From Mycobacterium sp. 1164966.3 (lineage in GTDB: Bacteria > Actinomycetota > Actinomycetes > Mycobacteriales > Mycobacteriaceae), in contig NZ_LZSG01000007.1 of the NCBI RefSeq assembly GCF_001665395.1, positions 16,930 through 80,929 on the forward strand: DNA of 64,000 bases, in the 5' to 3' direction. The notes under the pieces are model-generated. The model was not told where the DNA came from and did not search any database. It was given only the letters and a program-made list of their open reading frames with translations. A program made the position numbers and the translations under genes. Positions 25,807 through 36,811 of the stretch are shown in pieces; position 1 is the stretch's first letter, and each line of letters opens with the position of its first letter.

Positions 25807-26970
25807 ATGGATCTTTTCGAGTATCAAGCGAAAGAGCTGTTCGCGAAGCACAACGTACCCAGCACTCCCGGCCGGGTAACCGACACCGCCGAAGGCGCGC
25901 GTGACATCGCCGCGGAGATCGGTCGACCGGTGATGGTCAAGGCTCAGGTCAAGATCGGTGGACGCGGAAAGGCCGGGGGTGTGAAGTACGCCGCGACCCC
26001 GGAGGACGCCTACGAGCACGCCAAGAACATCCTGGGCCTCGACATCAAGGGCCACATCGTCAAGAAACTGCTGGTGGCCGAGGCCAGCGACATCGCCGAG
26101 GAGTACTACTGCTCCTTCCTGCTCGACCGGGCGAACCGCACCTACCTCGCGATGTGCTCGGTAGAGGGCGGCATGGAGATCGAAGAGGTGGCCGCGACCA
26201 AGCCGGACCGCCTCGCCAAGGTCCCGGTGAACGCCGTCAAGGGGGTCGATCTCGAGACGGCGCGGTCGATCGCCGAGCAGGGCCATCTGCCGGCCGAGGT
26301 GCTCGACGCCGCCGCGATCACCATCGCCAAGCTGTGGGAACTGTTCGTCGCCGAGGACGCGACCCTGGTCGAGGTCAACCCCCTGGTGCGCACTCCTGAC
26401 GACCGGATCCTGGCCCTGGACGGCAAGGTCACGCTGGACGCCAATGCGGCGTTCCGCCAGCCCGGCCACGCCGAGTTCGAGGACCGCGCGGCCACCGACC
26501 CGCTCGAGCTCAAGGCCAAGGAGCACGACCTCAACTACGTCAAGCTCGACGGATCCGTCGGCATCATCGGCAACGGCGCGGGCTTGGTGATGTCAACGCT
26601 GGACGTCGTCGCTTACGCCGGCGAGAAGCACGGCGGCGTCAAGCCGGCCAACTTCCTGGACATCGGTGGCGGCGCCTCGGCGGAGGTGATGGCCGCCGGG
26701 TTGGACGTGGTGTTGGGCGACTCGCAGGTCAAAAGCGTGTTCGTCAACGTCTTCGGCGGCATCACGGCGTGCGACGCGGTTGCCACCGGAATCGTCAAGG
26801 CGCTGGAAATCCTCGGCGACGAGGCGAACAAGCCGCTAGTGGTGCGGCTGGACGGCAACAACGTCGACGAAGGCCGGCGCATCCTGGCCGAGGCCAACCA
26901 CCCGCTGGTGACGCTGGTACCGACGATGGACGAGGCTGCCGACAAGGCCGCCCAGCTGGCGAGCGCCTGA
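25807..26970 (+). CDS. sucC: Succinyl-CoA synthetase (ADP-forming) beta subunit
   Basis: TCA-cycle enzyme subunit with an ATP-grasp fold. ATG 25807 begins [12 protein letters not shown], the invariant start of SucC; upstream frame is open but not coding. The product is 387 aa, the usual length. Nucleotide-binding [16 protein letters not shown], the VEVNPL metal motif and the FGGITACD phosphate loop are all there. sucD follows after 65 bp. Expression may depend on the upstream CRP-like site. Confidence 0.97.
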   Translation: MDLFEYQAKELFAKHNVPSTPGRVTDTAEGARDIAAEIGRPVMVKAQVKIGGRGKAGGVKYAATPEDAYEHAKNILGLDIKGHIVKKLLVAEASDIAEEYYCSFLLDRANRTYLAMCSVEGGMEIEEVAATKPDRLAKVPVNAVKGVDLETARSIAEQGHLPAEVLDAAAITIAKLWELFVAEDATLVEVNPLVRTPDDRILALDGKVTLDANAAFRQPGHAEFEDRAATDPLELKAKEHDLNYVKLDGSVGIIGNGAGLVMSTLDVVAYAGEKHGGVKPANFLDIGGGASAEVMAAGLDVVLGDSQVKSVFVNVFGGITACDAVATGIVKALEILGDEANKPLVVRLDGNNVDEGRRILAEANHPLVTLVPTMDEAADKAAQLASA

Positions 26971-27035
26971 GTGGCGATCGCAAGCGCGGCGAAGCCGGGC
27001 GCAGCGGGTCGACACTTTAGAGAGAGGACTGGCTA

Positions 27036-27938
27036 ATGGCAATCTTTCTGACCAAGGAAAACAAGGTCATCGTTCAGGGCATCACTGGCAGCGAGGCTAC
27101 CGTCCACACGGCCCGGATGCTCAAGGCCGGCACGCAGATCGTCGGCGGCGTCAACGCCCGCAAGGCGGGGACCACGGTCACTCATGAGGACAAGGGCGGC
27201 CGGATCGTCAAGCTGCCGGTGTTCGGCAGTGTCGCCGAGGCCATGGAGAAGACCGGCGCCGACGTGTCGATCATCTTCGTGCCGCCGAAGTTCGCCAAGG
27301 ACGCCATCATCGAGGCCGTCGACGCCGAGATCCCGCTGCTGGTGGTCATCACCGAGGGAATCCCGGTGCAGGACAGCGCATATGCCTGGGCCTACAACTT
27401 AGATAAGGGCGGCAAGACCAGGATCATCGGTCCCAACTGCCCGGGCATCATCAGCCCCGGGCAGTCGCTGGTCGGCATCACCCCGGCCAATATCACCGGG
27501 GCGGGTCCCGTCGGGCTGGTGTCCAAGTCGGGCACGTTGACCTACCAGATGATGTACGAGTTGCGCGATTTCGGGTTCACCACGTCGATCGGCATTGGCG
27601 GTGACCCGGTGATCGGCACCACGCATATCGACGCGATCGAGGCGTTCGAGAAGGATCCCGACACCAAGCTCATCGTGATGATCGGCGAGATCGGTGGTGA
27701 CGCCGAAGAGCGTGCGGCCGAGTTCATCAAGGCCAACGTGTCCAAGCCGGTCGTCGGTTACGTCGCGGGATTCACCGCACCGGAGGGCAAGACGATGGGC
27801 CACGCGGGCGCGATCGTGTCGGGCTCGTCGGGAACGGCTGCCGCCAAGAAGGAAGCCTTGGAAGCTGCCGGCGTGAAGGTGGGCAAGACGCCCTCGGAGA
27901 CGGCGGCCCTGGCCCGCGAGATCCTGCAGAGCCTTTAG
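27036..27938 (+). CDS. sucD: Succinyl-CoA synthetase alpha subunit
   Basis: Partner of SucC that carries the phosphohistidine and binds CoA. ATG 27036 has GAGAGGA upstream. The 300-aa protein contains the CoA-binding [15 protein letters not shown], the [11 protein letters not shown] loop and His256 in [10 protein letters not shown], the phosphorylated residue. It is complete and collinear with sucC. Confidence 0.97.
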   Translation: MAIFLTKENKVIVQGITGSEATVHTARMLKAGTQIVGGVNARKAGTTVTHEDKGGRIVKLPVFGSVAEAMEKTGADVSIIFVPPKFAKDAIIEAVDAEIPLLVVITEGIPVQDSAYAWAYNLDKGGKTRIIGPNCPGIISPGQSLVGITPANITGAGPVGLVSKSGTLTYQMMYELRDFGFTTSIGIGGDPVIGTTHIDAIEAFEKDPDTKLIVMIGEIGGDAEERAAEFIKANVSKPVVGYVAGFTAPEGKTMGHAGAIVSGSSGTAAAKKEALEAAGVKVGKTPSETAALAREILQSL

Positions 27939-27998
27939 CGCCGCGCAGACGCACCCCAGCCGCCGCCCTGAGACCGGGCTGCGGTAGATAGTAAGGCT

Positions 27999-29525
27999 AT
28001 GAATCTGGATTGGCGCACGCCCGTCGTCGTCGGTGTCGGGCAGGCCGCCGAGCGCATCGACGATCCGGACTACCGGGCGATGTCACCCGTCGAGCTGGCC
28101 GCCGCGGCGGCCCAGACCGCGATCAAGGACTGTGGCGCCGACGCCGCATCGGTGGCCGACGCCATCGACACCGTCGCCGGTGTGCGCCAATTCGAGATCT
28201 CGGGGCCAGTCGTCAACGCGCCCCTGGGGCGATCCAACAACTACCCACGGTCCGTGGCCAGCCGGATCGGCGCACAGCCTGCCCGCGCGATCCTGGAGAT
28301 CGTCGGCGGCCAAGGGCCTCAGCATCTGGTCAGCGAGCTGGCCGCCCAGATCGCCGCGGGACGCTCGGAGGCCGCACTGGTCTTCGGCTCCGATGCGACG
28401 TCGACGCTGCGGCACTTCGCGCGGGCCGACCAGAAGCCGGACTTCACCGAGACCGTGGACGGTGACCTGGAAGACCGCGGTCAGGGTATCGACGGAATCA
28501 TCTCGCGCTACACCGTCATTCACGGTCTGGTCGACGCACCGACCCAGTACGCGCTGATGGAAAACGCCCGGCGGGCCGCAGCCGGCCTCGGGCCGGCCGA
28601 GTATCTGCGGCGGATGGGTGAGCTGTTCGCCCCGTTCACGAAGGTCGCCGCCGGGAACCCGTTGGCCGCCGCGCCCGTCGAATACAGCGTCGACGAACTA
28701 ATCACCGTCACCGACCGCAACCGGATGATCTCGGAGCCCTACCCGCGGCTGCTCGTCGCGCGCGACCAGGTGAACCAGGGTGCGGCCGCCCTGCTGATGT
28801 CGGTTGCGACGGCACGTCGCCTCGGGCTGCCCGAGGAGAACTGGGTGTACCTGCACGGCCACGCTGACCTGCAGGAGCAGGGGCTGCTGGCGCGCCCGGA
28901 TCTCGGGCACGCCCCGTCAGCGGTCTTGGCGGTGCGCGAGGCGCTGGCCATGGCCGGAATCGGCGTCGACGACGTCTCCACCTTCGACCTGTACAGCTGC
29001 TTTCCGGTCCCGGTGTTCAACATCTGCGACGGTATGAGCATCGCGCCCGACGACCCGCGCGGCCTGACCCTGACCGGTGGCTTGCCGTTCTTCGGCGGCG
29101 CCGGCAATAACTACTCGATGCACGGCATCGCCGAGACTGTAGCCCGGATGCGAAGCGCACCAGGGCAATTCGGCCTTGTCGGAGCCAACGGCGGGATCAT
29201 GAGCAAGTACTCCGTCGGTGTGTACTCCACTACGCCGGCGGAGTGGAAGCCCGACGGCAGCGCGCGGTTGCAGGCGCAGATCGACAGCGCGCCGGCGGTG
29301 CCGGTGACCGAGACGGCCGACGGGCCCGCCACCGTCGAGACGTACACCGTGCGGCGCGACAACGGGCGGCCGACGGGCATCGTCATCGGGCGACTCGACG
29401 ACGGCAGCCGATTCCTGGCCACCACCGAGGACGACGAGCTGATCGCCCAGCTGACCGACGGCGACCCGCTTGGCCAACCGGTCCGGGTGCGTTCCTTCGA
29501 CTACGGCAACCGCTGCAGTTTGTAG
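27999..29525 (+). CDS. Thiolase-like acyltransferase homologue without the usual cysteines
   Basis: A 508-aa protein with the thiolase-like fold and an additional C-terminal beta domain of about 100 residues. The stretch where thiolases carry the nucleophilic Cys reads IVGGQGPQHLV. The C-terminal CxG motif region reads VGANGGIMSKYS. A histidine is kept in NNYSMHGIAE. Mycobacterial relatives are annotated as acetyl-CoA acetyltransferases, but loss of both Cys residues speaks against normal thiolysis. It starts 60 bp after sucD and is convergent with the next gene. Function unknown; a sterol- or lipid-transfer role is only a guess. Confidence 0.75.
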   Translation: MNLDWRTPVVVGVGQAAERIDDPDYRAMSPVELAAAAAQTAIKDCGADAASVADAIDTVAGVRQFEISGPVVNAPLGRSNNYPRSVASRIGAQPARAILEIVGGQGPQHLVSELAAQIAAGRSEAALVFGSDATSTLRHFARADQKPDFTETVDGDLEDRGQGIDGIISRYTVIHGLVDAPTQYALMENARRAAAGLGPAEYLRRMGELFAPFTKVAAGNPLAAAPVEYSVDELITVTDRNRMISEPYPRLLVARDQVNQGAAALLMSVATARRLGLPEENWVYLHGHADLQEQGLLARPDLGHAPSAVLAVREALAMAGIGVDDVSTFDLYSCFPVPVFNICDGMSIAPDDPRGLTLTGGLPFFGGAGNNYSMHGIAETVARMRSAPGQFGLVGANGGIMSKYSVGVYSTTPAEWKPDGSARLQAQIDSAPAVPVTETADGPATVETYTVRRDNGRPTGIVIGRLDDGSRFLATTEDDELIAQLTDGDPLGQPVRVRSFDYGNRCSL

Positions 29526-29533
29526 TGCTCGCC

Positions 29534-30382
29534 CTACACCGACGCGGCCAGCTTGCCGGCCAGTCGCTCCACGTAGGCAGCGATCTCGGCTTCGGGGCGA
29601 TCCGGCAACCCGAACAGCACCTCGGTGACGCCGAGTTCGGCCCAGCGGGCCAGCTTCTCGGGTACCGGCTTGAAGTCCAGGGCCACGATCTGCGGGGCCC
29701 CGTCCCGCCCGGCGGCGGCCCAGGTGTCCTGCAGCAACTTCACCGGCTCGTCGATGTCGAAGTCGCGCGGGGTGGTGATCCACCCGTCGGCGCTGCGGGC
29801 GATCCACTTGAAGTTCTTTTCCGTCCCCGCCGCGCCCACCAGCACCGGAATGTGCGTTTGCACCGGTTTCGGCCACGCCCAGCTCGGCCCGAACCTGACG
29901 AACTCGCCGTCGTAGGCGGCCTCCTCCTGCGTCCATAAGGCCCGCATCGCCTCGATGTACTCGCGCAACATCGTGCGCCGTCGCCCGGGCGGCACGCCGT
30001 GATCGGCGAGCTCGTCGGTGTTCCAACCGAACCCAACGCCCAGACTGACCCTTCCGCCGGACAGATGATCAAGCGTCGCGATGCTTTTCGCCAGCGTGAT
30101 CGGATCGTGCTCGACGGGCAGCGCCACCGCGGTGGACAGCCGCACTCGCGATGTCACCGCGCACGCCGCGCCCAAACTCACCCACGGGTCCAGCGTGCGC
30201 ATGTACCTGTCATCGGGCAGCGATTCGTCACCCGTCGTCGGATGGGCCGCCTCTCGTTTGACCGGAATGTGCGTGTGTTCTGGCACGTAGAAAGTACGAA
30301 AGCCGTGGTCGTCGGCAAGCTTTGCGGCTGCCGCCGGAGTGATGCCGCGGTCACTGGTGAAAAGCACTAGCCCGTAATCCAT
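29534..30382 (-). CDS. LLM-class F420-dependent oxidoreductase
   Basis: A 282-aa luciferase-like barrel protein, the same length as Rv0953c. The start ATG 30382 (MDYGLVLFTSDRG) is preferred over the longer open frame, which runs through the regulatory palindrome. Typical motifs: LSGGRVSLGVGFGWNTDEL and the cofactor region IPVLVGAAGTEKNFKWI. The KstR-like box at 30392-30405 is nine bases upstream of the start. It shares this box with the other oxidoreductase at 9201-10070. Confidence 0.9.
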   Translation of the reverse strand: MDYGLVLFTSDRGITPAAAAKLADDHGFRTFYVPEHTHIPVKREAAHPTTGDESLPDDRYMRTLDPWVSLGAACAVTSRVRLSTAVALPVEHDPITLAKSIATLDHLSGGRVSLGVGFGWNTDELADHGVPPGRRRTMLREYIEAMRALWTQEEAAYDGEFVRFGPSWAWPKPVQTHIPVLVGAAGTEKNFKWIARSADGWITTPRDFDIDEPVKLLQDTWAAAGRDGAPQIVALDFKPVPEKLARWAELGVTEVLFGLPDRPEAEIAAYVERLAGKLAASV

Positions 30383-30391
30383 GAACAGAAT

Positions 30392-30405
30392 TAGAACGTG
30401 TTCTA
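30392..30405. promoter_or_regulatory. KstR-like operator (TAGAACGTGTTCTA)
   Basis: Identical 14-bp palindrome to the one at 10108-10121, fitting TnnAACnnGTTnnA. It is immediately upstream of the F420-type oxidoreductase gene, so a bound repressor would block initiation. The divergent DUF5336 gene begins 125 bp away. Confidence 0.78.
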
Positions 30406-30529
30406 CCTGCGGCGGGCAAGCGGGGGTTGAGCGCCCCAGCACCGGCACTCCAACGTGCGCTAGCGTTGTTGGTCGAATCACGTCGCCACGCAAACGCGGC
30501 CAGCCTGGGAAGCAACAGGAGGAAAGTCA

Positions 30530-31525
30530 ATGACCTACTCGCCCGGTAGTCCCGGATATCCACCCGCGCAGCAACCTTCCGGGTCCTACGGCGGCGCCGC
30601 ACAGCCGGCCACTCCCGATTTCGCCAAGGAACCCGGTGAAAACAAACTTCCGCTGTATCTGGGCTTCGCCGTGGTGGGCCTCGGCCTGGCGGCCTACTTC
30701 GCGAGTTTCGGCCCCGGTGGCGGGGTGCAGTCCGTCGTCGCCGCCCTGCTGGCGGGTCTGCTCGCTGCCGTCGGCCTAGTGCCCAAGGCGAAGCCCCATC
30801 TGGGCGTGATCACCGCAATCTCGGTACTCGGCTTCCTGCTGGCGATCTCAGAGACCGTTAACGCGCCCGACAACGGCTCTACTCCGTGGGGACTGTGGCT
30901 GATCCTGGCTTTCAGTTTCCTTCAGGCGGCCTCCGCCGCCGCTGCGCTCCTGCTGGAGTCCGGCGTGATCACCATGCCGCCGCCGCGCCCCAAGTACGAC
31001 CCCTATCAGCAGCAATACGGCCAGTACGGGCAATACGGCCAGCAGCAGTATGGGCAGCAGCCGTACTACGGTCAGCCGGCCCAACAGGCTCAACCCGGAA
31101 TCCAGTCGCCGCAGCAGGCGCCGCCCAGCGGGTACGGGTCGCCCTATGGCGGCTACGGCTCAAGCCCCGGACAGGGCCAGCCGCCGAGCCAGGGCAACAT
31201 GGCAACGCAGTCCGTCATCCCGACCTCCGGCTCGAATCCGTCGACCGGGGGATTCGGCGCCGCGCCGTCGGCCCAGTCCGGACCGCAGCCTGCCGCGCAG
31301 TCCGGGCACCAGGCCGCCGGGCAGTCCGGACCCCAGCCCACCTTTCAGACACCCACCACGCCGCCCACCGGCTTCCCCAGCTATGGACCGCCGCCATCGG
31401 CCAACGCGGGTAGCGGCTCCGACGCGGGTTCGGCAACGGTCAACTACTCGAATCCGCCCGGCGGCCAGCAGGCCCAGAACTACGGCCAGGGCCAGCAGTC
31501 GTCACCTGGGTCGGCGCCGGCCTAA
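30530..31525 (+). CDS. 34-kDa antigen family membrane protein (DUF5336)
   Basis: Counterpart of Rv0954 and the 34-kDa antigen of M. avium relatives. ATG 30530 follows a strong caggaggaaa site. Residues 1-38 are Pro/Gly-rich; about 40-150 hold four TM helices; 150-331 form a low-complexity tail rich in Gln, Gly, Tyr and Pro ([16 protein letters not shown] type repeats, then AQSGPQ repeats). The tail composition resembles disordered regions of divisome-associated proteins. It precedes perM by 39 bp. The molecular function is not established by the sequence. Confidence 0.9.
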   Translation: MTYSPGSPGYPPAQQPSGSYGGAAQPATPDFAKEPGENKLPLYLGFAVVGLGLAAYFASFGPGGGVQSVVAALLAGLLAAVGLVPKAKPHLGVITAISVLGFLLAISETVNAPDNGSTPWGLWLILAFSFLQAASAAAALLLESGVITMPPPRPKYDPYQQQYGQYGQYGQQQYGQQPYYGQPAQQAQPGIQSPQQAPPSGYGSPYGGYGSSPGQGQPPSQGNMATQSVIPTSGSNPSTGGFGAAPSAQSGPQPAAQSGHQAAGQSGPQPTFQTPTTPPTGFPSYGPPPSANAGSGSDAGSATVNYSNPPGGQQAQNYGQGQQSSPGSAPA

Positions 31526-31564
31526 CCGGACGCATCCGCGTCTAGTCAGGCATATGCGCCGAGA

Positions 31565-32893
31565 GTGACACGGGTGGTGGAGGGCTACCGGGCTGCCGGC
31601 ACGCGTCAACCGCGTGATCTTGTCCGGGTCGCATTCGGCCCCGCTTTGATCGCGCTGTTGATCATCGCGGCCGTCACGTTACTGCAGTTGCTGATCGCCA
31701 ACAGCGACATGACCGGCGCCTTGGGCGCGATCGCCAGCATCTGGTTGGGCGTGCATGCCGTGCCGATCTCCATCGGCGGCCGCGAGCTGGGCGTAATGCC
31801 GCTGCTGCCGGTCCTGTTGATGGTGTGGGCGACCGCGCGCACCACCGCGCGGGCCACCTCCCCGCAGTCGTCATGGCTGGTCATCCGGTGGGTTGTCGCG
31901 TCGGCGCTGGGCGGCCCTCTGCTGTTCGCGGCCATCGCCCTGGCGGTCATCCACGACGCGTCGTCGGTGCTCACCGAGCTGCAGACACCCAGCGCCTTGC
32001 GCGCGTTCGTCAGCGTGCTGGTGGTGCACGCGATCGGTGCTGCGATCGGAATCTGGTCGCGGGTGGGGCGACGGGCGTTGGCGGCTTCGCCGCTGCCCGA
32101 TTGGCTGGCCGACTCGGTGCGCGCCGCGACGGCCGGGGTGCTGGCGTTGTTCGGGCTCTCGGGCGTGGTGACGGTCGGTTCTTTGGTTGTGCATTGGGCG
32201 ACGATGCAGGATTTGTACGGGATCACCGATTCGATATTCGGTCAGTTCAGCCTGACCGTGCTGTCGATCCTGTACGTGCCGAACGTCATTGTGGGCACCG
32301 CTGCGGTCACTGTTGGGTCCAGCGCACACCTCGGCTTTGCGACGTTCAGTGCGTTCACCGTTTTCGGTGGTGATATCCCCGCATTGCCGATCCTTGCCGC
32401 GCTCCCGACGCCGCAGCTGGGGCCGGCCTGGGTCGCCCTGCTGATCGTGGGTGCGTCGTCGGGCGTGGTGGTCGGTCAGCAATGCGCCAGGCGTGGGCTG
32501 CTGCTTGTTCCGGCAATGGCCAAGCTGCTGGTGGCGGCGATCGCCGGGGCTTTGACGATGTCGTTGCTGGCGTACGGCGGAAGCGGCCGGTTGGGCAACT
32601 TCGGCGACGTCGGCGTGGACCAGGGCACCCTGGTGATCGGGGTCTTCTTCTGGTTTGCCGTCGTCGGCGGCCTGACGGTGATGATGGCCGGTGGGATTCG
32701 GCGCCGGCCCAGACGGCCGAAAACCGTTGCCGCTCCTGGTGAGCAGCTCGACGAACCGGCCTCGAACGAGCCGGGCGCCGATGAGGCCGCTCCCGTCGCC
32801 GACGAGGACGTGCCCGTTGCCGACAGGGACGCCCCGGTGGTAGACGAGGACGCGCCTGCCGACGACGAACCGGCCGGCAATCGCGAGGATTAG
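31565..32893 (+). CDS. perM: Cell division-associated membrane protein PerM (DUF6350)
   Basis: A 442-aa polytopic protein equivalent to Rv0955, which was reported to stabilise the divisome protein FtsB and to be needed for persistence. About eight to ten hydrophobic segments span residues 15-385. The final ~55 residues are an acidic low-complexity tail with repeated [25 protein letters not shown] units. GTG 31565 follows the DUF5336 gene closely, so the two are probably one transcript. Confidence 0.85.
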   Translation: MTRVVEGYRAAGTRQPRDLVRVAFGPALIALLIIAAVTLLQLLIANSDMTGALGAIASIWLGVHAVPISIGGRELGVMPLLPVLLMVWATARTTARATSPQSSWLVIRWVVASALGGPLLFAAIALAVIHDASSVLTELQTPSALRAFVSVLVVHAIGAAIGIWSRVGRRALAASPLPDWLADSVRAATAGVLALFGLSGVVTVGSLVVHWATMQDLYGITDSIFGQFSLTVLSILYVPNVIVGTAAVTVGSSAHLGFATFSAFTVFGGDIPALPILAALPTPQLGPAWVALLIVGASSGVVVGQQCARRGLLLVPAMAKLLVAAIAGALTMSLLAYGGSGRLGNFGDVGVDQGTLVIGVFFWFAVVGGLTVMMAGGIRRRPRRPKTVAAPGEQLDEPASNEPGADEAAPVADEDVPVADRDAPVVDEDAPADDEPAGNRED

Positions 32894-32938
32894 TCAGAGC
32901 GGCGCGTCTCGTCGGGTTGTGCTGTTCAGGGCTTGCGC

Positions 32939-33086
32939 GTGAATCCTGGGCGTTGCAAGTGAATCCTGGGCGTAAATAAGCGCCTCCCGCTGATTCCCGC
33001 CCAGGCTTTACACCGAAAGCCCCCAGTTCACACTGAAAGCCGTCAGTTCACACTGAAAGCCGTCAGTTCACACCGAAGGCCGTCAT
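32939..33086. repeat. Modular 20-bp repeats in the perM-purN gap
   Basis: Two 20-bp units GTGAATCCTGGGCGTTGCAA-like at 32939-32978 are followed by four 20-bp units at 33007-33086 of the form TTCACACTGAAAGCCGTCAG. The two unit types are roughly reverse complements (CCTGGGCG against CGCCCAGG; GTGAA against TTCAC), so the region can fold into alternative hairpins. The same units recur at 60521-60640. Nothing else is seen in the gap 32894-33166. Confidence 0.75.
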
Positions 33087-33166
33087 TACCGAACGCCAGG
33101 CCGGCGGCATCGACGCGACTGCGGCCACCTAAGCGGCACTCACCCGCGCCAGACTAGGCTGCCCGT

Positions 33167-33820
33167 GTGCAGGAACCCGTGCCCCCAAGTGCACCGGCGC
33201 GGCTGGTGGTGCTGGCGTCGGGCACCGGTTCACTGCTGAACTCGCTGCTGAACGCCGCTCAAGACGACTACCCGGCGCGGGTGGTCGCGGTCGGCGTGGA
33301 TCGCGATTGCCGGGCCATCGAGGTCGCCACCCAGGCGGGGGTCCCGTCCTTCACCGTCCGGCTGAAAGACCACCCCGACCGCGCCGCGTGGGATGCCGCC
33401 ATCACCGCAGCCACCGCAGGCCACGAGCCCGACCTGATCGTCTCCGCCGGATTTATGAAAATCCTTGGGCCGCAATTCCTTTCACGATTCGACGGACGCA
33501 TCCTCAATACCCATCCGGCGCTGCTGCCGGCATTCCCCGGCGCGCATGCGGTGGCCGACGCACTGGCCTACGGCGTTAAGTTCACGGGCTGTACGGTGCA
33601 CCTCGTGGATGCCGGCACCGACACCGGACCGATCGTGGCGCAGCGACCCGTCGAGGTGCTCGACGGCGACGACGAAGAGACTCTGCATGAACGCATCAAG
33701 GTCATCGAACGCCAGCTGCTTGTCGACGTGGTGGCCGCGATCGCCCTCCATGGCGTGACGGTGGCCGGAGGAAAAGCGACGATCGGACGAAAGGCGACTC
33801 CCGGGATGAGCACAGCATGA
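33167..33820 (+). CDS. purN: Phosphoribosylglycinamide formyltransferase
   Basis: Third step of de novo purine synthesis, using 10-formyl-THF. The 217-aa enzyme has the phosphate-binding [11 protein letters not shown] loop near residue 18 and the catalytic trio Asn114, His116 ([12 protein letters not shown]) and Asp152 (DAGTDTG). GTG 33167 is the start. The stop overlaps the purH ATG (ATGA). Confidence 0.95.
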   Translation: MQEPVPPSAPARLVVLASGTGSLLNSLLNAAQDDYPARVVAVGVDRDCRAIEVATQAGVPSFTVRLKDHPDRAAWDAAITAATAGHEPDLIVSAGFMKILGPQFLSRFDGRILNTHPALLPAFPGAHAVADALAYGVKFTGCTVHLVDAGTDTGPIVAQRPVEVLDGDDEETLHERIKVIERQLLVDVVAAIALHGVTVAGGKATIGRKATPGMSTA

Positions 33821-35382
33821 GCACCGACAAGAAGCCGATTCGCCGCGCGCTGATCAGCGTGTACGACAAGACCGGGCTGGCAGACCTCGCGCAGGGCCTT
33901 ACCGCAGCCGGCGTCGAGATCGTCTCGACCGGATCCACAGCCAAAACCATTGCGAACAAAGGTATTCCGGTGACCCGCGTAGAGGAGCTGACCGGTTTCC
34001 CCGAGGTGCTCGACGGCCGGGTCAAGACGCTGCACCCACGCGTGCACGCCGGCCTGCTGGCCGACCTGCGCAAGCCCGAACACGAAGCCGCCCTGCACGA
34101 GCTCGGCATCGAGGCGTTCCAGCTCGTCGTGGTCAATCTGTACCCGTTCAGCCAGACCGTGGAATCCGGCGCCGGCGTCGATGAGTGCGTGGAGCAGATC
34201 GACATCGGCGGCCCGTCGATGGTCCGGGCGGCGGCCAAGAACCATCCGAGCGTCGCCGTGGTCACCGACCCGCTCGGATACGACGGCGTGCTGGCCGCGG
34301 TGCGTGACGGCGGATTCACCCTCGCCGAGCGTAAAAGGCTGGCATCGCTGGCATTTCAGCGCACCGCCGAATACGACATCGCCGTCGCCAGCTGGATGCA
34401 GGAAACTCTGGCATCCGAGCATCCGCAGGCGCAGTTCCCGCAGTGGTTCGCCAGAAACTGGAGTCGCCAGGCGACGTTGCGTTACGGCGAGAACCCCCAC
34501 CAGCAGGCCGCGCTCTATGTCGACCCAAGCGCCTGGCCCGGCCTGGCGCAGGCCGAGCAGTTGCACGGAAAAGACATGTCCTACAACAACTTCACCGATG
34601 CGGACGCGGCCTGGCGAGCGGCCTTCGACCACGAGCAGACGTGCGTGGCAATCATCAAGCACGCCAACCCATGTGGCATCGCCATCTCCGACGTTTCGGT
34701 GGCAGACGCACACCGCAAGGCCCACGAATGCGACCCGTTGAGCGCCTACGGCGGAGTCATCGCGGCCAACACCGAGGTCAGCGTCGAGATGGCCGAGTAC
34801 GTCAGCACCATCTTCACCGAGGTGATCGTGGCGCCGGCCTACGCACCCGGCGCCGTCGAGGTGCTGACGCGCAAGAAGAACATTCGCGTGCTGGTGGCTT
34901 CCGAGCCGCTGACCGGTGGCCATGAACTCAGGCCGATCAGCGGCGGACTGCTCATGCAGCAGCGCGACCAGCTCGACGCGCACGGCGACAACCCGGCCAA
35001 CTGGAACTTGGCCACCGGCGACCCGGCCGACCCGGCCACCCTCACCGACCTGGTCTTCGCCTGGCGCGCCTGCCGCGCGGTCAAGTCGAACGCAATCGTG
35101 ATCGCCGCCGACGGCGCGACCGTCGGGGTAGGCATGGGTCAAGTCAACCGGGTCGACGCCGCCCGGCTGGCCGTAGAGCGTGGCGGCGACCGGGTGCGCG
35201 GCGCGGTTGGGGCCTCCGATGCGTTCTTTCCCTTCCCCGACGGACTGGAGACGCTGGCGGCCGCCGGAGTCAAGGCGATAGTGCACCCCGGCGGCTCGGT
35301 GCGCGACGACGAGGTGACAGCCGCTGCGGGCAAAGCCGGTGTGACTCTGTACCTCACCGGAGCTCGTCACTTCGCCCATTGA
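33817..35382 (+). CDS. purH: Bifunctional AICAR formyltransferase/IMP cyclohydrolase
   Basis: Final two steps of IMP synthesis in one 521-aa chain. The N-terminal MGS-like domain (to about residue 140) contains [17 protein letters not shown] and GRVKTLHP. The transformylase domain contains FTDADAAW, the catalytic Lys-His in IIKHANPCG, and DAFFPFPDG near the end. Coupled to purN by a 4-bp overlap. Confidence 0.97.
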   Translation: MSTDKKPIRRALISVYDKTGLADLAQGLTAAGVEIVSTGSTAKTIANKGIPVTRVEELTGFPEVLDGRVKTLHPRVHAGLLADLRKPEHEAALHELGIEAFQLVVVNLYPFSQTVESGAGVDECVEQIDIGGPSMVRAAAKNHPSVAVVTDPLGYDGVLAAVRDGGFTLAERKRLASLAFQRTAEYDIAVASWMQETLASEHPQAQFPQWFARNWSRQATLRYGENPHQQAALYVDPSAWPGLAQAEQLHGKDMSYNNFTDADAAWRAAFDHEQTCVAIIKHANPCGIAISDVSVADAHRKAHECDPLSAYGGVIAANTEVSVEMAEYVSTIFTEVIVAPAYAPGAVEVLTRKKNIRVLVASEPLTGGHELRPISGGLLMQQRDQLDAHGDNPANWNLATGDPADPATLTDLVFAWRACRAVKSNAIVIAADGATVGVGMGQVNRVDAARLAVERGGDRVRGAVGASDAFFPFPDGLETLAAAGVKAIVHPGGSVRDDEVTAAAGKAGVTLYLTGARHFAH

Positions 35383-35425
35383 CCAGGTTGGTAGCGCGTA
35401 CTGAGCCCGCTCGTCGTAGCGTGGA

Positions 35426-36811
35426 GTGGTGACGTCACCGAGTCTTCTGCCCCGGACCGTCGGCGAGCTGCGTGCGGCTGGTCATCGAGAGCGGGGAGTC
35501 AAGCAGGAAATCCGGGAAAATCTGCTGACCGCGCTGGCCGACGGTGACAACGTCTGGCCCGGCATCCTGGGTTTCGACGAGACCGTGCTGCCTCAGCTGG
35601 AGCGGGCGTTGATCGCCGGGCACGACTTCGTCTTGCTGGGCGAACGCGGCCAGGGCAAGACCCGGTTGCTGCGGGCGCTGGTGGGTTTGCTGGACGAGTG
35701 GACGCCGGTGATCGCGGGGGCGGAATTGGGTGAGCACCCCTACACGCCGATCACGCCGGAGTCGATCCGGCGGGCCGCCGAGCTCGGCGACAACCTACCG
35801 GTGCAGTGGAAGCACCGCAGCGAGCGCTACACCGAGAAGCTGGCCACCCCGGACACCAGCGTCGCCGACCTGGTCGGTGACATCGACCCCGTCAAGGTCG
35901 CCGAGGGCCGCAGCCTCGGTGACCCCGAAACCATCGCCTACGGGCTCATCCCGCGGGCGCACCGCGGCATCGTCGCCGTCAACGAACTGCCCGACCTCGC
36001 CGAGCGCATCCAGGTTTCGATGCTGAACGTCATGGAGGAGCGCGACATTCAGGTCCGCGGCTACACCCTGAGATTGCCGCTGGACGTACTTGTTGTAGCT
36101 AGCGCCAACCCCGAGGACTACACCAACCGGGGTCGGATCATCACTCCGCTCAAGGATCGGTTCGGCGCGGAGATCCGCACCCACTACCCGCTGGAGCTCG
36201 AGGCCGAGATGGGTGTCATCGCTCAGGAGGCGCACCTGAGCGCGCAGGTGCCCGACTACTTGATGCAGGTGATCGCGCGGTTTGCTCGTTATCTGCGGGA
36301 ATCCAACTCCATCGATCAGCGCTCGGGGGTCTCGGCGCGCTTCGCGATTGCGGCGGCCGAGACGGTGGCGGCTTCCGCACGGCATCGCGGCGCGGTGCTG
36401 GGAGAGACCGACCCGGTTGCCCGCGTGGTCGACCTAAGCACGGTGATCGACGTGCTGCGCGGCAAGCTCGAGTTCGAGTCCGGTGAGGAAGGCCGCGAAC
36501 AGGCGGTGCTCGAGCACCTGTTGCGCCGTTCGACCGCTGACACCGCGTCACGGGTGCTTGGCGGCATCGACGTCGGCTCCTTGGTGGCCGCCGTCGAAGG
36601 CGGTTCCACGGTGACGACGGGCGAGCGGGTGTCGGCGAAGAACGTGCTGGCCGCCGTTCCGGGGCTGCCCGTGGTGGACAGTATCGCCAGAAAGCTGCGG
36701 GCCGAATCCGAAGGCGAACGCGCCGCAGCGCTGGAGCTGGCACTGGAGGCGCTGTATCTGGCGAAGCGGATCGACAAGGTCTCCGGGGAGGGCCAAACGG
36801 TTTATGGCTAA
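35426..36811 (+). CDS. Mg-chelatase subunit I-like AAA+ ATPase
   Basis: A 461-aa AAA+ protein equivalent to Rv0958. Walker A GERGQGKT at 72-79, Walker B-like GIVAVNELPDL, sensor ASANPEDYTNRGRIITPLKDRFG and a C-terminal helical lid. Similar to ChlI/BchI and MoxR-type ATPases. GTG 35426 or the next codon GTG 35429 can start it. The last 8 bp overlap the VWA gene. With no tetrapyrrole chelatase H subunit nearby, a chaperone-like metal insertion or remodelling role is more likely than chlorophyll-type chelation (inference). Confidence 0.87.
   Translation: MVTSPSLLPRTVGELRAAGHRERGVKQEIRENLLTALADGDNVWPGILGFDETVLPQLERALIAGHDFVLLGERGQGKTRLLRALVGLLDEWTPVIAGAELGEHPYTPITPESIRRAAELGDNLPVQWKHRSERYTEKLATPDTSVADLVGDIDPVKVAEGRSLGDPETIAYGLIPRAHRGIVAVNELPDLAERIQVSMLNVMEERDIQVRGYTLRLPLDVLVVASANPEDYTNRGRIITPLKDRFGAEIRTHYPLELEAEMGVIAQEAHLSAQVPDYLMQVIARFARYLRESNSIDQRSGVSARFAIAAAETVAASARHRGAVLGETDPVARVVDLSTVIDVLRGKLEFESGEEGREQAVLEHLLRRSTADTASRVLGGIDVGSLVAAVEGGSTVTTGERVSAKNVLAAVPGLPVVDSIARKLRAESEGERAAALELALEALYLAKRIDKVSGEGQTVYG

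Noticed and set aside
33568..35379. 603-codon reverse frame over purH
   Set aside because: Antisense shadow of purH; no domain is recognisable.
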